A DNA stretch of 27,134 bases from Erythrobacter sp. UBA2510 (GCA_002341345.1 DDNW01000190.1:1-27134), one strand, 5' to 3'; positions 15,939-24,709 are shown, counted from the first letter of the stretch. Program-made: numbers and translations. Notes: generated from the letters alone by a model not told the origin.

Positions 15939-16673
15939 GTGACGATCGACAATCTCTCCCGACGCAGTGCAATCGCAACCCTAGGCATAGGAGCCGCCGC
16001 CATGACGATCAACGAAGCCTCCGCCCGGACGCCGGTCGCCACGCCGTCGACCGTCCCCGCCTTTGCCGGCAACCATCAAATCAAGCCGCTCAAGTTCGAT
16101 CCGGCCAGGCTTGAGGGCTTGTCCGAGCGATTGATCACGTCGCACCACGAGAACAACTATGCCGGCTCGGTCAAGACGCTGAACGCATTGCGGCCACGGC
16201 TGGCCGCCGCGCTCGCCGATACCGAAGCGCCGCCTGCCATCTACGGCGGCCTCAAACGCGAGGAACTGCACCGTACCGGCTCGGTGGTGCTGCATGAAAT
16301 CTACTTCGACGGGTTGGGCGGCGACGGCCGGGCGGCCGGTTCGGTCCGCGACGCCATTGACGCCGCCTTCGGCTCGTTCGCGACATGGGAGGCGGAATTC
16401 CGCCGCACCGGCATGAGCCTTGCGGGCGGCTCTGGCTGGACAATCCTCGCTTACAACGTCCACACGCGCTCGCTCAACAATCATTGGGCTTGGGATCACA
16501 TGCACGGCGCTGCGGCCGGCATACCGCTGCTCGCGCTCGATATGTATGAACACAGCTTTCACATGGATTACGGCACCCAAGCCGCCAGGTATATCGACGC
16601 GTGGTTCAAGAACCTCGACTGGGAAGCGACCGACCGCCGTTATGCGCAGGCGATCGCCACCGCCAGCGCCTGA
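15939..16673 (+). CDS. Fe/Mn superoxide dismutase with twin-arginine signal
   Basis: This 244-residue iron/manganese superoxide dismutase has all four metal ligands: His69 (TSHHENNYAG), His119 (VLHEIYFDG), Asp201 and His205 (LDMYEHSFHMDYG). The N terminus adds about 30 residues with SRRS (7-10), a hydrophobic stretch and an ASA cleavage motif, which is a Tat-type export signal. It would act in the periplasm. The start is GTG with GGAAAGGA 6 nt upstream. Chromate reduction generates superoxide, so linkage to chrA makes functional sense. The metal (Fe or Mn) cannot be fixed by eye. Confidence 0.9.
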   Translation: MTIDNLSRRSAIATLGIGAAAMTINEASARTPVATPSTVPAFAGNHQIKPLKFDPARLEGLSERLITSHHENNYAGSVKTLNALRPRLAAALADTEAPPAIYGGLKREELHRTGSVVLHEIYFDGLGGDGRAAGSVRDAIDAAFGSFATWEAEFRRTGMSLAGGSGWTILAYNVHTRSLNNHWAWDHMHGAAAGIPLLALDMYEHSFHMDYGTQAARYIDAWFKNLDWEATDRRYAQAIATASA

Positions 16674-16687
16674 GTTGGAGAGCGGCG

Positions 16688-17803
16688 ATGAACGGGAGGC
16701 GAGTGAAGTCGGCCTTGACCACTTGCCCCAAGATCGGCCTGTTGTGGCGAACCGACCTCCCCACCAGCCCTCTGGACGTGCAAAGCGCGCGCCAGTGGCC
16801 GATCATGGCAGCGCTGCGTGAGTTGGGCGGTGAGGTCGAGGCGATTGGATATGCCGACGAGACGGCTGGTACAACGCGCGACCGTCTGCTGACGTGCGAT
16901 GGCGTGATGGTCTGGGCCGACCCGATCAGCGACGCCGGTGACCGCTCAAGGCTCGATCCGATTTTGCGCGAGGCCGCGGCGGCGGGCGTCTCGATCAGCG
17001 CGCATCCCGATATCATCGCGAAAATGGGCGTGAAAAGCGTGCTTCACGCCACGCGGGCGCTGGGTTGGGGCACCGACACACACCGCTACGCCGATCTGGA
17101 GGAACTGCGCGCGCTGCTTCTTGAACGCCTGGCTTCCGGGCCGCGTGTGCTCAAGGAAAATCGGAGCAATGGCGGCCGGGGCGTGTGGCGGGTCGAAGTT
17201 GCTGACCGGGGGGGTGGCGCCCAACCGATCGTTTCGGTCCTTCACGCCGCGCGGGACAGCGTTCCGTTCAAGATCCCCCTCGATGCCCTGATCGCTCGGT
17301 TCGCACCCTATTTTGAGCGCGGCGAATGCCTCATCGACCAACCGTTCCAACCGCGGCTCGGGGACGGCATGATCCGCTGCTATGTGAGCGAGGGCACGGT
17401 CGTCGGTTTCGGCCACCAACTGATCCGCGCGCTATTGCCGCTACCCGCGGAAGGGGTCGATTCTCCGAAGGCGCAGCCGGGGCCGCGGGTCATGCAGCCT
17501 GCCGACGCCGGCGCTTTCCAGTCGCTCAGAGACGATATGGAACAGTCGTGGATTCCCGGGTTGCAGCACATCCTCGCCATCGAGCATGACGAGCTGCCGC
17601 TCCTGTGGGACGCGGACTTCCTCTACGGGCCGAAAGACGATCGCGGCTCGGACAGCTATGTCTTGTGCGAGATCAACGTCAGTTCGGTCGCGCCGTTTCC
17701 GCCCAGCGCCGTGCGACAGGTGGCGGATGCCGCATACCGTCGCGCGGTCGCGGCGCACGAACGCCGTGTCGCCGGCCGAGGAACCACGGCTTCGCCGGCA
17801 TAA
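16688..17803 (+). CDS. Cj0069-family protein (ATP-grasp-like)
   Basis: This 371-residue protein is of the type annotated as Cj0069 family, as I recall it from chromate and arsenic loci. ATP-grasp-like features include VLKENRSNGGRGVWRVEV (near 150-170), EIN near the C terminus (CEINVSSVAPFPPSA), and an N-terminal flavodoxin-like half (KIGLLWRTDLP). The reaction is unknown; ligase-type chemistry is only a suggestion. The ATG at 16688 has GGAG 8 nt upstream and lies 14 nt after the superoxide dismutase stop, so it belongs to the same operon. It ends convergently with the histidine kinase. Confidence 0.7.
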   Translation: MNGRRVKSALTTCPKIGLLWRTDLPTSPLDVQSARQWPIMAALRELGGEVEAIGYADETAGTTRDRLLTCDGVMVWADPISDAGDRSRLDPILREAAAAGVSISAHPDIIAKMGVKSVLHATRALGWGTDTHRYADLEELRALLLERLASGPRVLKENRSNGGRGVWRVEVADRGGGAQPIVSVLHAARDSVPFKIPLDALIARFAPYFERGECLIDQPFQPRLGDGMIRCYVSEGTVVGFGHQLIRALLPLPAEGVDSPKAQPGPRVMQPADAGAFQSLRDDMEQSWIPGLQHILAIEHDELPLLWDADFLYGPKDDRGSDSYVLCEINVSSVAPFPPSAVRQVADAAYRRAVAAHERRVAGRGTTASPA

Positions 17804-17834
17804 ACGTTCGCACGTTCCGGGATACGTTAGTCGG

Positions 17835-17849
17835 TCGCTGGACCAGCGA
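17835..17849. terminator. Possible hairpin between convergent genes
   Basis: TCGCTG-GAC-CAGCGA is a perfect 6-bp inverted repeat in the 63-bp gap between the convergent Cj0069-family and histidine kinase genes. No clear T-run follows on either strand, so its role as a bidirectional terminator is tentative. Confidence 0.35.
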
Positions 17850-17866
17850 AGCGCCTTTCGTCACGC

Positions 17867-19267
17867 TCAGTCAACTTGATCCAGTATTCGAGCCGCCGTC
17901 ACCGCCGGTGCCCGCGGCAATCTGATTTCGACCGCCAGCCCTGGCTGGAGCCGCGCAAAGGCCAGCGCTCCACGGTGCAGTCGGGCAACGGCGTCGGCGA
18001 TGGCGAGGCCAAGGCCGTTGCCGGATGCACGCCGCGCTCGGTCCAAGCGCCCGAACGGGCGCAGCATCTCGGAGACCTCGCAATCGGATACGCCGGGACC
18101 GTCGTCGGCGACCGCCATCGTCAACGTGTCGGCCTGCTCGGTGACCGAAACATCGATACGAGCGTGCTCACCGGAGTATTTGAGCGCGTTCTCAATCAGG
18201 TTGGCGAGCGCACGCGCCAGCAGGTCGGCGTCACCGGCGACCAGCGCTTCTCGCGCTAAGCTCACAGAGATGTTGCGGCCGGAAGCCTCGATCTCTGCAC
18301 GATAGGCATCCACCACCCGGTCAACGATCTCTGCCAGGTCGATAGGCTGAAATCGCGCGCGCGCGTTACCGGCATCAATCTCCGCTAGATCCAGCACCGC
18401 ACTGAACAGCCGAAGCGCCTCGTCCAGCCCGGCCAACGCCTCACCCAGCGCCGCAGACCTGAGCTCTTCATCGTGCTGTGCCAACGCCAATTCAACAGAG
18501 TGCCTCACCCGCGTGAGCGGCGTGCGCAGGTCGTGGGCGACCTCCGCCGACACGCGACGGATCGTGGCTACCAGCGTGTCAATCCGATCGAGCATACGGT
18601 CGATGGCCAACGCGAGTTGATCAAGATCGGTGCGCGCATCGACCGGAGCGCCGGTCCGCGCCGAGAGATCGCCACGCTCGACTGCTCGGACGGTAACGTT
18701 GATCCGCTTCATCTGGCGCAGCGTCTGCCGCGTGGCGAAGAGGCCTGCGATGATGCCGAACACCAACGCGATTCCGCCAGCGGTCAGAATGGCCCCGAAA
18801 ACAGCGTCGCGGATTGCTTCGCTTCGCTCCATATCCTCTCCAACGATGAGAAGGGATCCATCGGGAAGGCGTCGCGTCATCGCCAGCAGATGGACGCCCT
18901 CGACGCCGGGTTGCGGCGGAGGCTGGTCGATAAAGTGCCAACCGACCTTTCGCGGTACAATTTGGATGTCGCCGATCAGCGTGCGTCCATCTGGCCCAAC
19001 TAAATAATACTCGGGCGACCCCGGCCGCTCGGCCTTCGCTCGAATTATTTCCAGTGCGCGATCAAGGCCTCCCCGTTGCGCTTCGAGGGCGATCACGTGC
19101 GACTCCAGCTCGATGCGATTTCGAGCCTCGCGCTCAACCACCCCGCGCGTTGCGATCCAGCCGCCGAGCGCGCCGGCGACCATGCTGATGACGAGCAGCA
19201 GCGCGTTGAGCGCAACAAGACGGGACACCGTCGAGCGCAACAGCCGGCTAATCACTCCAAGCGGCAT
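17867..19267 (-). CDS. Two-component sensor histidine kinase
   Basis: This 466-residue kinase has membrane helices at about 17-38 and 156-178 enclosing a periplasmic sensor of about 115 residues, then a HAMP region. The HisKA motif AEVAHDLRTPLTR carries phospho-acceptor His245. The ATPase domain shows NLIENALKYS (N box, near 350), DDGPGVSD (G1) and GNGLGLAIA (G2). I chose the ATG at 19267, which has GGGGAAGG just upstream; a GTG at 19279 is possible. It overlaps the response-regulator gene by about 20 nt and is its partner. The ligand is unknown; copper, other metals or envelope stress are candidates from context. Confidence 0.92.
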   Translation of the reverse strand: MPLGVISRLLRSTVSRLVALNALLLVISMVAGALGGWIATRGVVEREARNRIELESHVIALEAQRGGLDRALEIIRAKAERPGSPEYYLVGPDGRTLIGDIQIVPRKVGWHFIDQPPPQPGVEGVHLLAMTRRLPDGSLLIVGEDMERSEAIRDAVFGAILTAGGIALVFGIIAGLFATRQTLRQMKRINVTVRAVERGDLSARTGAPVDARTDLDQLALAIDRMLDRIDTLVATIRRVSAEVAHDLRTPLTRVRHSVELALAQHDEELRSAALGEALAGLDEALRLFSAVLDLAEIDAGNARARFQPIDLAEIVDRVVDAYRAEIEASGRNISVSLAREALVAGDADLLARALANLIENALKYSGEHARIDVSVTEQADTLTMAVADDGPGVSDCEVSEMLRPFGRLDRARRASGNGLGLAIADAVARLHRGALAFARLQPGLAVEIRLPRAPAVTAARILDQVD

Positions 19268-19916
19268 AGCCTTCCCCACGCACGGTATGGATCAGGGGGG
19301 GATCGTCACCGCGATCGATCTTTGCCCGCAGCCGACTGATGTGGCTTTCGACGAGGTTCCTGCCAGGATCGAAACGGAACTTCCACACGGTCTCCAGCAG
19401 CATCAACCGCGTAAGCACGGCCGGCGAGTTCAGCATCAGTAGTTCGAGAAGCTGGAACTCGCGTGGGATTAGTTCGATGGGCGTGTTGCCTCTCCGCACC
19501 GTCCGAGCGAGACGGTCGAGTGTCAGATCGCCCAGCGAGAGGATGCTGGGCGGGCCGGCCGCCCGGCGCTGCAGCGCTTCAACGCGCGCGACCAGTTCGG
19601 CGATCGCGAACGGTTTGACAAGATAGTCGTCGGCTCCACCTTCAAGACCTTCGACTCGTTGGCCCACGGAGCCTAGCGCCGTGAGCATCAGCACGGGTGC
19701 TACGACTTGGCGACGGCGCAGCTCGGTGACAACCGATAGCCCATCCATCTCTGGCAGCATTCGGTCAACGATCAGCAACGCGTGAGCACCGCTCACGGCG
19801 CGATCAAGTCCGCTTTTTCCGTCGTCCTCCCAATCGACGGCGTGACCGCGAGCACGCAGCGCTTCAACAACGGCGCTCCCCGTGTCCTCGTCGTCCTCGA
19901 TCAGTAGTAGGCGCAT
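19248..19916 (-). CDS. OmpR-family response regulator
   Basis: This 222-residue regulator has a receiver domain with acidic pocket Glu7-Asp8-Asp9, phospho-acceptor Asp51 (VDRMLPEMDG) and Lys101 (VKPF), then an OmpR/PhoB winged helix DNA-binding domain (about 125-222) ending HTVRGEGYAAW. I chose the ATG at 19916 because it begins the receiver fold (MRLLLIEDDED); the 34 codons upstream do not resemble the family. The upstream GGAG is rather distant. It is transcribed before and overlapping the kinase, and is divergent from the DUF1259 gene, a likely target. Confidence 0.93.
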   Translation of the reverse strand: MRLLLIEDDEDTGSAVVEALRARGHAVDWEDDGKSGLDRAVSGAHALLIVDRMLPEMDGLSVVTELRRRQVVAPVLMLTALGSVGQRVEGLEGGADDYLVKPFAIAELVARVEALQRRAAGPPSILSLGDLTLDRLARTVRRGNTPIELIPREFQLLELLMLNSPAVLTRLMLLETVWKFRFDPGRNLVESHISRLRAKIDRGDDPPLIHTVRGEGYAAWSD

Positions 19917-20056
19917 AATGCCCGAGGCATCTCCTCTGTTGTTTGCGCCGACCATAGCCGCGTGCGAGCAGTGCCGACAGTGCGCCAATGTCGTTTGCCG
20001 ACGGCTGCGTTCGCACAAGAGTTCGATCGCCTTCTAGTGCAGAATGCCGCCAGCGG

Positions 20057-20076
20057 ACCTTGTGAATCTACAAGGT
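20057..20076. promoter_or_regulatory. 20-bp palindrome in the divergent promoter region
   Basis: ACCTTGT-GAATCT-ACAAGGT is a perfect inverted repeat with 7-bp arms and a 6-nt spacer, lying 141 nt upstream of the response-regulator start and 100 nt upstream of the DUF1259 start. Its length and ACC...GGT outer bases resemble MerR-family metal-regulator operators (CueR, CadR type). No merR gene is in the window, and the -35 and -10 elements are not obvious. OmpR-type regulators normally bind direct repeats, so another regulator may act here. Confidence 0.5.
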
Positions 20077-20175
20077 GCCTTGCGGTCGGCGCCGATGCAT
20101 GAGTGTCGCAGCTTTGGCGTGCCCGAGGAGGCATCGACCATGATCTCATTATGCATCAGGAGTTGAAGCAAAACT

Positions 20176-21057
20176 ATGCGGACGGTGCTGTTATCGGGGT
20201 TGGCCACGCTGCTACTAGCCGCACCTGCTTGGGCGGCACCGGACTGGGCGAAGGTTGACGCCGCGCTGGGACGCCCCGGCGTCGAGCAGCCGGACGGAGT
20301 TCGTCGCTACGGATTTCCTCGCTCCGACCTGCGCGTTGTTCTGGATGGCGTATCGATAGAGCCTTCGCTGGCGCTCGGCTCCTGGGCCGCGTTTCAGCCT
20401 ATGGGGGACGAAGTGATGGTAATGGGCGATCTTGTGCTCACGCACGAGGAAGTGAACCCTGTGATGACGCGCCTTTTGCAAGGTGGATACACCATCACCG
20501 CGCTCCACAATCACCTGCTGCGGTCCGCGCCCGGCACCATGTACATGCACATAGCTGCGCATGGCGATCCGGTAAGGCTGGCGGCGGCGCTGCGCCAAGC
20601 CATTTCCGCAAGCCGCACACCGATCTCTCCACCGTCTCTTGGAGCGGGAGCACCGTCTCGCCTCAATCTAAACTCCGATGCTCTGGACGAGCTGATGGGA
20701 GCCGAAGGCAGGGTCAATGGTGGCGTTCTGCAATACAGTATTCCCCGTGCGGAGCGGCTCATGGATGGCGGCATGGTGACGCCTCAATCAATGGGAACTG
20801 CGACCGCAATCAATTTTCAGCCCACCGGCGGCGGCAAGGCGGCGATCACGGGCGATTTCGTCCTCATCGCGAGCGAAGTAGACCGCGTCCTTCGAGCGCT
20901 TCGAGCGAACGACATCGAAGTCACAGCGCTTCACAACCATATGTTGAACGACGAGCCGCGCCTGTTCTTCCTGCACTTCTGGGCCAATGACGACGCGGCA
21001 AAGCTGGCGCGCGGTCTCCGCTCGGCACTCGACACAATGAACAATCGAAAAAACTAA
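20176..21057 (+). CDS. DUF1259-domain exported protein (LppY/LpqO-like)
   Basis: The 293-residue product has a Sec signal peptide (cleavage near AWA-AP, residue 20) and two similar DUF1259 halves. Each half contains an ALHNH-type motif: TALHNHLLRSAP in the first and TALHNHMLNDEPRLFFLHFW in the second, with MYMHIAAHGDP also in the first. The paired His residues suggest metal binding, which is inference. Function is unknown. The gene is divergent from the two-component system and starts a plus-strand run of three predicted secreted proteins. Confidence 0.75.
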   Translation: MRTVLLSGLATLLLAAPAWAAPDWAKVDAALGRPGVEQPDGVRRYGFPRSDLRVVLDGVSIEPSLALGSWAAFQPMGDEVMVMGDLVLTHEEVNPVMTRLLQGGYTITALHNHLLRSAPGTMYMHIAAHGDPVRLAAALRQAISASRTPISPPSLGAGAPSRLNLNSDALDELMGAEGRVNGGVLQYSIPRAERLMDGGMVTPQSMGTATAINFQPTGGGKAAITGDFVLIASEVDRVLRALRANDIEVTALHNHMLNDEPRLFFLHFWANDDAAKLARGLRSALDTMNNRKN

Positions 21058-21131
21058 GAATCGGACGACGGCCAGTCGGGCCGCGACCGCCGCCCGTTCA
21101 TCCCCCGGCCCCGAAGGAAGTGGAACGGAAC

Positions 21132-21479
21132 ATGGCTAGCAAACGAACTCTCGTCATCGGAGCCAGCGCTGCTGTGTTGACGGTGGCAGGCGTGGCGCTC
21201 GCGGCGCAGCAGAACCATGAGGCGAACGAGAACCGCATTATCGGCGAGCATAGCGAGAAGGAAGTCGCACTCGACCAGGTGCCGGTGGCCGCGATGAACG
21301 CCGCGCGCACACGACTCGCGTCTGTCCGCGAAGCCGAGCTGGTAACCAGAAAGGCGGACGGCAGCACGCTCTACGAGATCGAAGGCAAGGATCAGGCTGG
21401 CAAGAACGTGGAGCTGTTCGTTACGCCGACAGGCCAAATCCTCGGGAATGAAAACGACAGCGATGAGGATGGCGACTGA
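21132..21479 (+). CDS. PepSY-domain exported protein
   Basis: This 115-residue protein has an N-terminal signal or anchor (ending near VALAAQQ, residue 25) and a PepSY-like domain: VALDQVPVAAMNAARTRLASVREAELV followed by LYEIEGKDQAGKNVELFVTPTGQIL. It ends in an acidic tail (DSDEDGD). PepSY proteins often modulate proteases or envelope sensors, and such genes commonly neighbour two-component systems. A GTG at 21120 could add 4 residues; GGAACGGAAC before 21132 favours the ATG. It may be controlled by the adjacent kinase/regulator pair. Confidence 0.75.
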   Translation: MASKRTLVIGASAAVLTVAGVALAAQQNHEANENRIIGEHSEKEVALDQVPVAAMNAARTRLASVREAELVTRKADGSTLYEIEGKDQAGKNVELFVTPTGQILGNENDSDEDGD

Positions 21480-21493
21480 ACTCTCAGTCGTCT

Positions 21494-21528
21494 GAATGGG
21501 CCTGAATGGGGGTAAGGCCCATTCTTTG
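21494..21528 (+). terminator. Hairpin after the PepSY gene
   Basis: GAATGGGCC (21494-21502) pairs perfectly with GGCCCATTC (21516-21524), giving a 9-bp stem with a 13-nt loop, followed by TTTG. It begins 15 nt after the PepSY stop and ends 24 nt before the next gene. A terminator is likely, although the T-run is short; attenuation of the next gene is also possible. Confidence 0.55.
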
Positions 21529-21551
21529 AAAACACCATCCGAGGATCAAAT

Positions 21552-21893
21552 ATGTTTAGGACTGTCGGTTATTGCATCGGAGCGTGTGTATCATCCGTCG
21601 TGCTCGCTGCTTCGAGTTATGCGCAAGAACAACCGATTCACACAAACGGCTCTGAACTCGTTGCAAGCTGTCGCGCCAACAACCCAGCGTGCGGCGCATA
21701 CCTTCAAGGCGTGCTGGACATGATGATAGTGGCGCGGGGTAGCGAGTGTGGGGCGCCGCGTTACGATCGGAATAGATTGCGTTCAGCCTATCTGCGCTGG
21801 GCAGAAGACAACAGCTACTTCATGGACGTTCACATGGTTGCTGGCGCCGAACAAGCATTGGCTGAAGCTTGGCCTTGCGCGCCGCGACGATAG
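21552..21893 (+). CDS. Small exported protein, Rap1a/Tai-like
   Basis: This 113-residue protein has a signal peptide (cleavage near SYA-QEQ, residue 24). The mature part has four Cys (40, 47, 66, 109), able to form two disulfides, and the pattern CRANNPACGAYLQGVLD, which resembles Rap1a/Tai-family proteins. That family includes immunity proteins to type VI amidase effectors, but many members have no effector partner and none is visible here. The GAGGATCAAAT leader gives a good ribosome site. The assignment rests on the Cys spacing and helix pattern only. Confidence 0.6.
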   Translation: MFRTVGYCIGACVSSVVLAASSYAQEQPIHTNGSELVASCRANNPACGAYLQGVLDMMIVARGSECGAPRYDRNRLRSAYLRWAEDNSYFMDVHMVAGAEQALAEAWPCAPRR

Positions 21894-21991
21894 GAAGAAG
21901 TTGCATCATCCCAATCGCTCCACAGCGGCGCTCAGATAGGAATTGTTTCTGGCAGGTAGCTGGTATCACCGAACGGAGTAAGGAGTTCTGC

Positions 21992-22915
21992 TTGCCATTT
22001 GAAATCCGCCAGCTTTGTTATGCTATCGCCGCGGCGGACCATGGTAGTTTTTACAGAGCCGCCCGGGCACTTGATATTGAACAATCGACCCTCAGTCGCT
22101 CCATCTCGAAGTTGGAGCGCTCGATCGGAATGTCTATCTTCGAGCGGTCGCGGGCTGGGGTCAAAACGACGCTGGCCGGAGCCGCGTTCATTCGTGGCGC
22201 GCGACCAATGGTGGCAACGGCAGATAAGCTAGTCACCATGATGCTCGCAGCCGGCCAGGGCCGCGCTGGCGGTCTATTGCTCGGGTACAATAGCTCGGTC
22301 TCCGCCGGCAATCTCCGGGCGACCCTCATTAGCTGGCGCGAGGCGCATCCTGACGTCGAACTGGAATGCGTCGAGGCTGATCGCAGCGTTCTGCTCGCTG
22401 GGCTCGACACGGGCGAAATCGACGTAGCGATCCTGATGGGGACGCCCAGCCACAACGGATTTCGCTGCGAGCCGCTATGGAGCGAGCGGATGCTAGCCGC
22501 GTTGCCCGCCTCGCATCCGTTGGCTAGACGGGACATAATTCACTGGACGGATCTTCGGGGCGAGCACTTCCTTCTGCCCGCGGCCGATCCCGGCCCTGAA
22601 ATCCGCGACATGTTGCTTGGCAGACTTCCAATCTCGGGCGGTAAGCCTGACATCCGAATGTCGCGGGCGAGCCGTGAGACCGTGCTGAGCATCCTCGGCG
22701 TCAACTCGGGTGTTACCATTGTCTGCGAGGGATCGACCGGAGCGACCTATCCTAGTGTCGTCTATCGGCCGATTCATGGCGAACAAGGACCGGCACTGAC
22801 CGGATACTCGGGTTGCTGGCGAGACGACAATCGCAATCCAGCGTTGCGGCGCTTTCTTGGATTTATCAAGGCCCGCTATGCGCTCTCTTTTGATTTCTCG
22901 CCAAGATTCCAGTAA
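21992..22915 (+). CDS. LysR-family transcriptional regulator
   Basis: This 307-residue LysR-type regulator has an N-terminal helix-turn-helix (FEIRQLCYAIAAADHGSFYRAARALDIEQSTLSRSISKLE) and a substrate-binding-like effector domain from about residue 90. The TTG start at 21992 has an AAGGAG site with 6-nt spacing and begins exactly at the usual LysR N terminus; the 41 codons upstream overlap the preceding gene and do not fit the family. LysR genes of this kind sit near trb/traG genes in sphingomonad conjugative elements as I remember, so it may regulate transfer or cargo. No cognate promoter is certain. Confidence 0.88.
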   Translation: MPFEIRQLCYAIAAADHGSFYRAARALDIEQSTLSRSISKLERSIGMSIFERSRAGVKTTLAGAAFIRGARPMVATADKLVTMMLAAGQGRAGGLLLGYNSSVSAGNLRATLISWREAHPDVELECVEADRSVLLAGLDTGEIDVAILMGTPSHNGFRCEPLWSERMLAALPASHPLARRDIIHWTDLRGEHFLLPAADPGPEIRDMLLGRLPISGGKPDIRMSRASRETVLSILGVNSGVTIVCEGSTGATYPSVVYRPIHGEQGPALTGYSGCWRDDNRNPALRRFLGFIKARYALSFDFSPRFQ

Positions 22916-22947
22916 ATTAGGCGGCCAGTCGGTGGAGTAAATTTTTG

Positions 22948-23256
22948 ATGTCGCAAGGCAGGACCATCATCATCGTGCTTGTCACTTTGGTCATCGGCTT
23001 CGCAGGCGGCTTTGTCTTGCGGCCGGTCATCGCCCCCCTTAGCCAAACAGCCGTCGCCGTCAGTCCGGCCCCGGCCGCGCCGCAGCCGACCGCAGCGCGC
23101 GGGACGCAGTATTTTGCGGCCAATATCGACGAGGCTCGGCAGATCGTAGCAGCGTGTCGAGACGGTTCGGTGCGCGGTGATGAATGCGCCAACGCCGAGC
23201 AGGCAGTTATCGAGGCCGATAGCCGCGATCGCTTCAAGCGTTTCACCGGCAACTGA
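22948..23256 (+). CDS. TrbK-like (TrbK-alt) entry-exclusion protein
   Basis: This 102-residue protein has one N-terminal membrane helix (about 6-26), a Pro/Ala-rich linker, and a C-terminal part with two Cys (ACRDGSVRGDECANAEQAV) ending in ADSRDRFKRFTGN. This resembles proteins annotated as alternative TrbK entry-exclusion proteins, which block redundant transfer into cells already holding the element. It is convergent with the trb operon; the two stops lie only 15 nt apart. A TTG codon directly before the ATG could be the start instead. Confidence 0.65.
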   Translation: MSQGRTIIIVLVTLVIGFAGGFVLRPVIAPLSQTAVAVSPAPAAPQPTAARGTQYFAANIDEARQIVAACRDGSVRGDECANAEQAVIEADSRDRFKRFTGN

Positions 23257-23271
23257 GAAGCCGGGAACCCC

Positions 23272-23493
23272 TTAACTGCCTTGCGCGCGGTGGCGACGAA
23301 AGCCGCGGTCGGTGTCCATGAAGCGCGCAAGCATAGGCGCCACCAGCTTTTCAGGCGGCATAGGTTGCTGGCCGGTCTCCGCCGCGAGCGCGGCGGCGTA
23401 GGCTACAAGATCGCGGTGGACCCCGGCGGGTAGCTCCACCGTCAGTTTGACAGGCCGATCGTCCACCAATGGCCCCAGCTTCAATTTCGTCAT
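23272..23493 (-). CDS. DUF2274-domain protein of the trb operon
   Basis: This 73-residue protein is typical of DUF2274 genes that follow trbI in Tn4371-like elements. The pattern VKLTVELPAGVHRDLVAYAAALAAETG (15-41), a strand followed by two helices, suggests a ribbon-helix-helix DNA-binding fold, which is inference. ATG overlaps the trbI stop by 4 nt. It may act in local regulation or in assembly of the transfer apparatus. Confidence 0.8.
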   Translation of the reverse strand: MTKLKLGPLVDDRPVKLTVELPAGVHRDLVAYAAALAAETGQQPMPPEKLVAPMLARFMDTDRGFRRHRAQGS

Positions 23494-24709
23494 CGTGACG
23501 CTCCCAAAGGTTCGAGCACTAGGTCGCGGGTGATGACCACGCGCAGCGGATGGCCCGGCCGGATGGTAAGGGTCGGCTGCACGTTGAGCTGCCGCCGAAC
23601 GATCTGCTGGCCGGTCTGATTGATCGTGTCCTGCGAGCCGCGCCGTAACGCGCGGGTCAAGTCATCCTCGCTGTCCGCGCCCAACTCGGCGCCGACGCCG
23701 AGCAGAGTCGAGACGGCCGCCGCCCTGAGCAGATTGCCCCAATGCTGATTCACGCGATCCTGTAGGCCGGCGAACCCAGCGCCGTCCGCGCCTGGCTGGC
23801 GCTCGAGAACGATCGAGCGCCCGTCCGGCATGATGAGCCGGTCCCAGGCGAGGAGAACACGGGTCTGCCCGGCGGTGATCTCGCTGTCGTATTCGCCGAT
23901 CAGCCGGGCACCTTGCGGGATGAGCAAGATGCGGCCTGTCGGGCTGTCATAGACGTTCTGCGTAACCTGCGCCGTTATCTGGCCGGGAAGATCGGACCTG
24001 ATCCCGGTGATGAGCGCGGCCGGGATGATGCTTCCGGCCTGCACGATGTTGGGCGACGGGGGTGCGATCAGCCGCTCCGCGCTCACCGTTCGCTGGTTCG
24101 AGGCTTGCGCCATGAAAGCGCGCCGGCCAGCTTGATCGCCCTGCGCTGCGCTCGCCTGCTGCGTTAGCTGCGCGGCTTGGTCGGGCAAGATCAGCGACGG
24201 GGCCGGCGCCGTTCCGGCGTTGCCCGCGTTGCCGCCGAGGAATACGCCACTCATTCGGGCAGCGTCACGTTCCTGCTGGGCGCGCTGGCGCGCAGCCTCC
24301 TCGGCCTGCGCGCGCGGATCGGGTTGGGCCGGCTGCGTGCCGATCGGCGGCACGGGCACGTTCTCGCCGCGCTGCTGGGCGGACACGATCGGGCCGCCGA
24401 GGTCGCCGGGAAGTGGTGGCCCAAGGCGCGGCGCTTGAGCATAGTCCCTCGGTCCCGAGGTGATGGTCTCGGCCGTGGCGCGGCTCTCGGTGTTGTAGAG
24501 TTCTTCCGCCTGCCGTTCACCAGCCGGTTTGAGCGCGTAGATCAGCGAGCCGCCGATACCGAGGCCGGCGGCCACGCCTATGACTGTCAGCGCCTTGCGG
24601 GACAGACGCATGACGCGGGGCGGATCGCGTCGAAGCTGGAATGGCTTTGGATCGGCGGGAAGGGGCTGCGGCGCGGCCGGCTCGGCGGAGGGAATGTCGG
24701 TGCGATCGT

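Noticed and set aside
17835..17849. Strong bidirectional terminator between the convergent genes
   Set aside because: The dyad is perfect but short and not followed by a T-run on either strand, so it was kept only as a low-confidence hairpin.
19917..20018. Upstream extension of the response regulator by 34 codons
   Set aside because: The extension is Cys/His/Arg-rich and lies before the natural receiver-domain start MRLLLIEDD, so the ATG at 19916 was preferred.
21869..21991. Upstream extension of the LysR gene to 21869
   Set aside because: The 41 extra codons overlap the preceding gene, do not resemble LysR N termini, and the TTG at 21992 has a well-spaced AAGGAG site.
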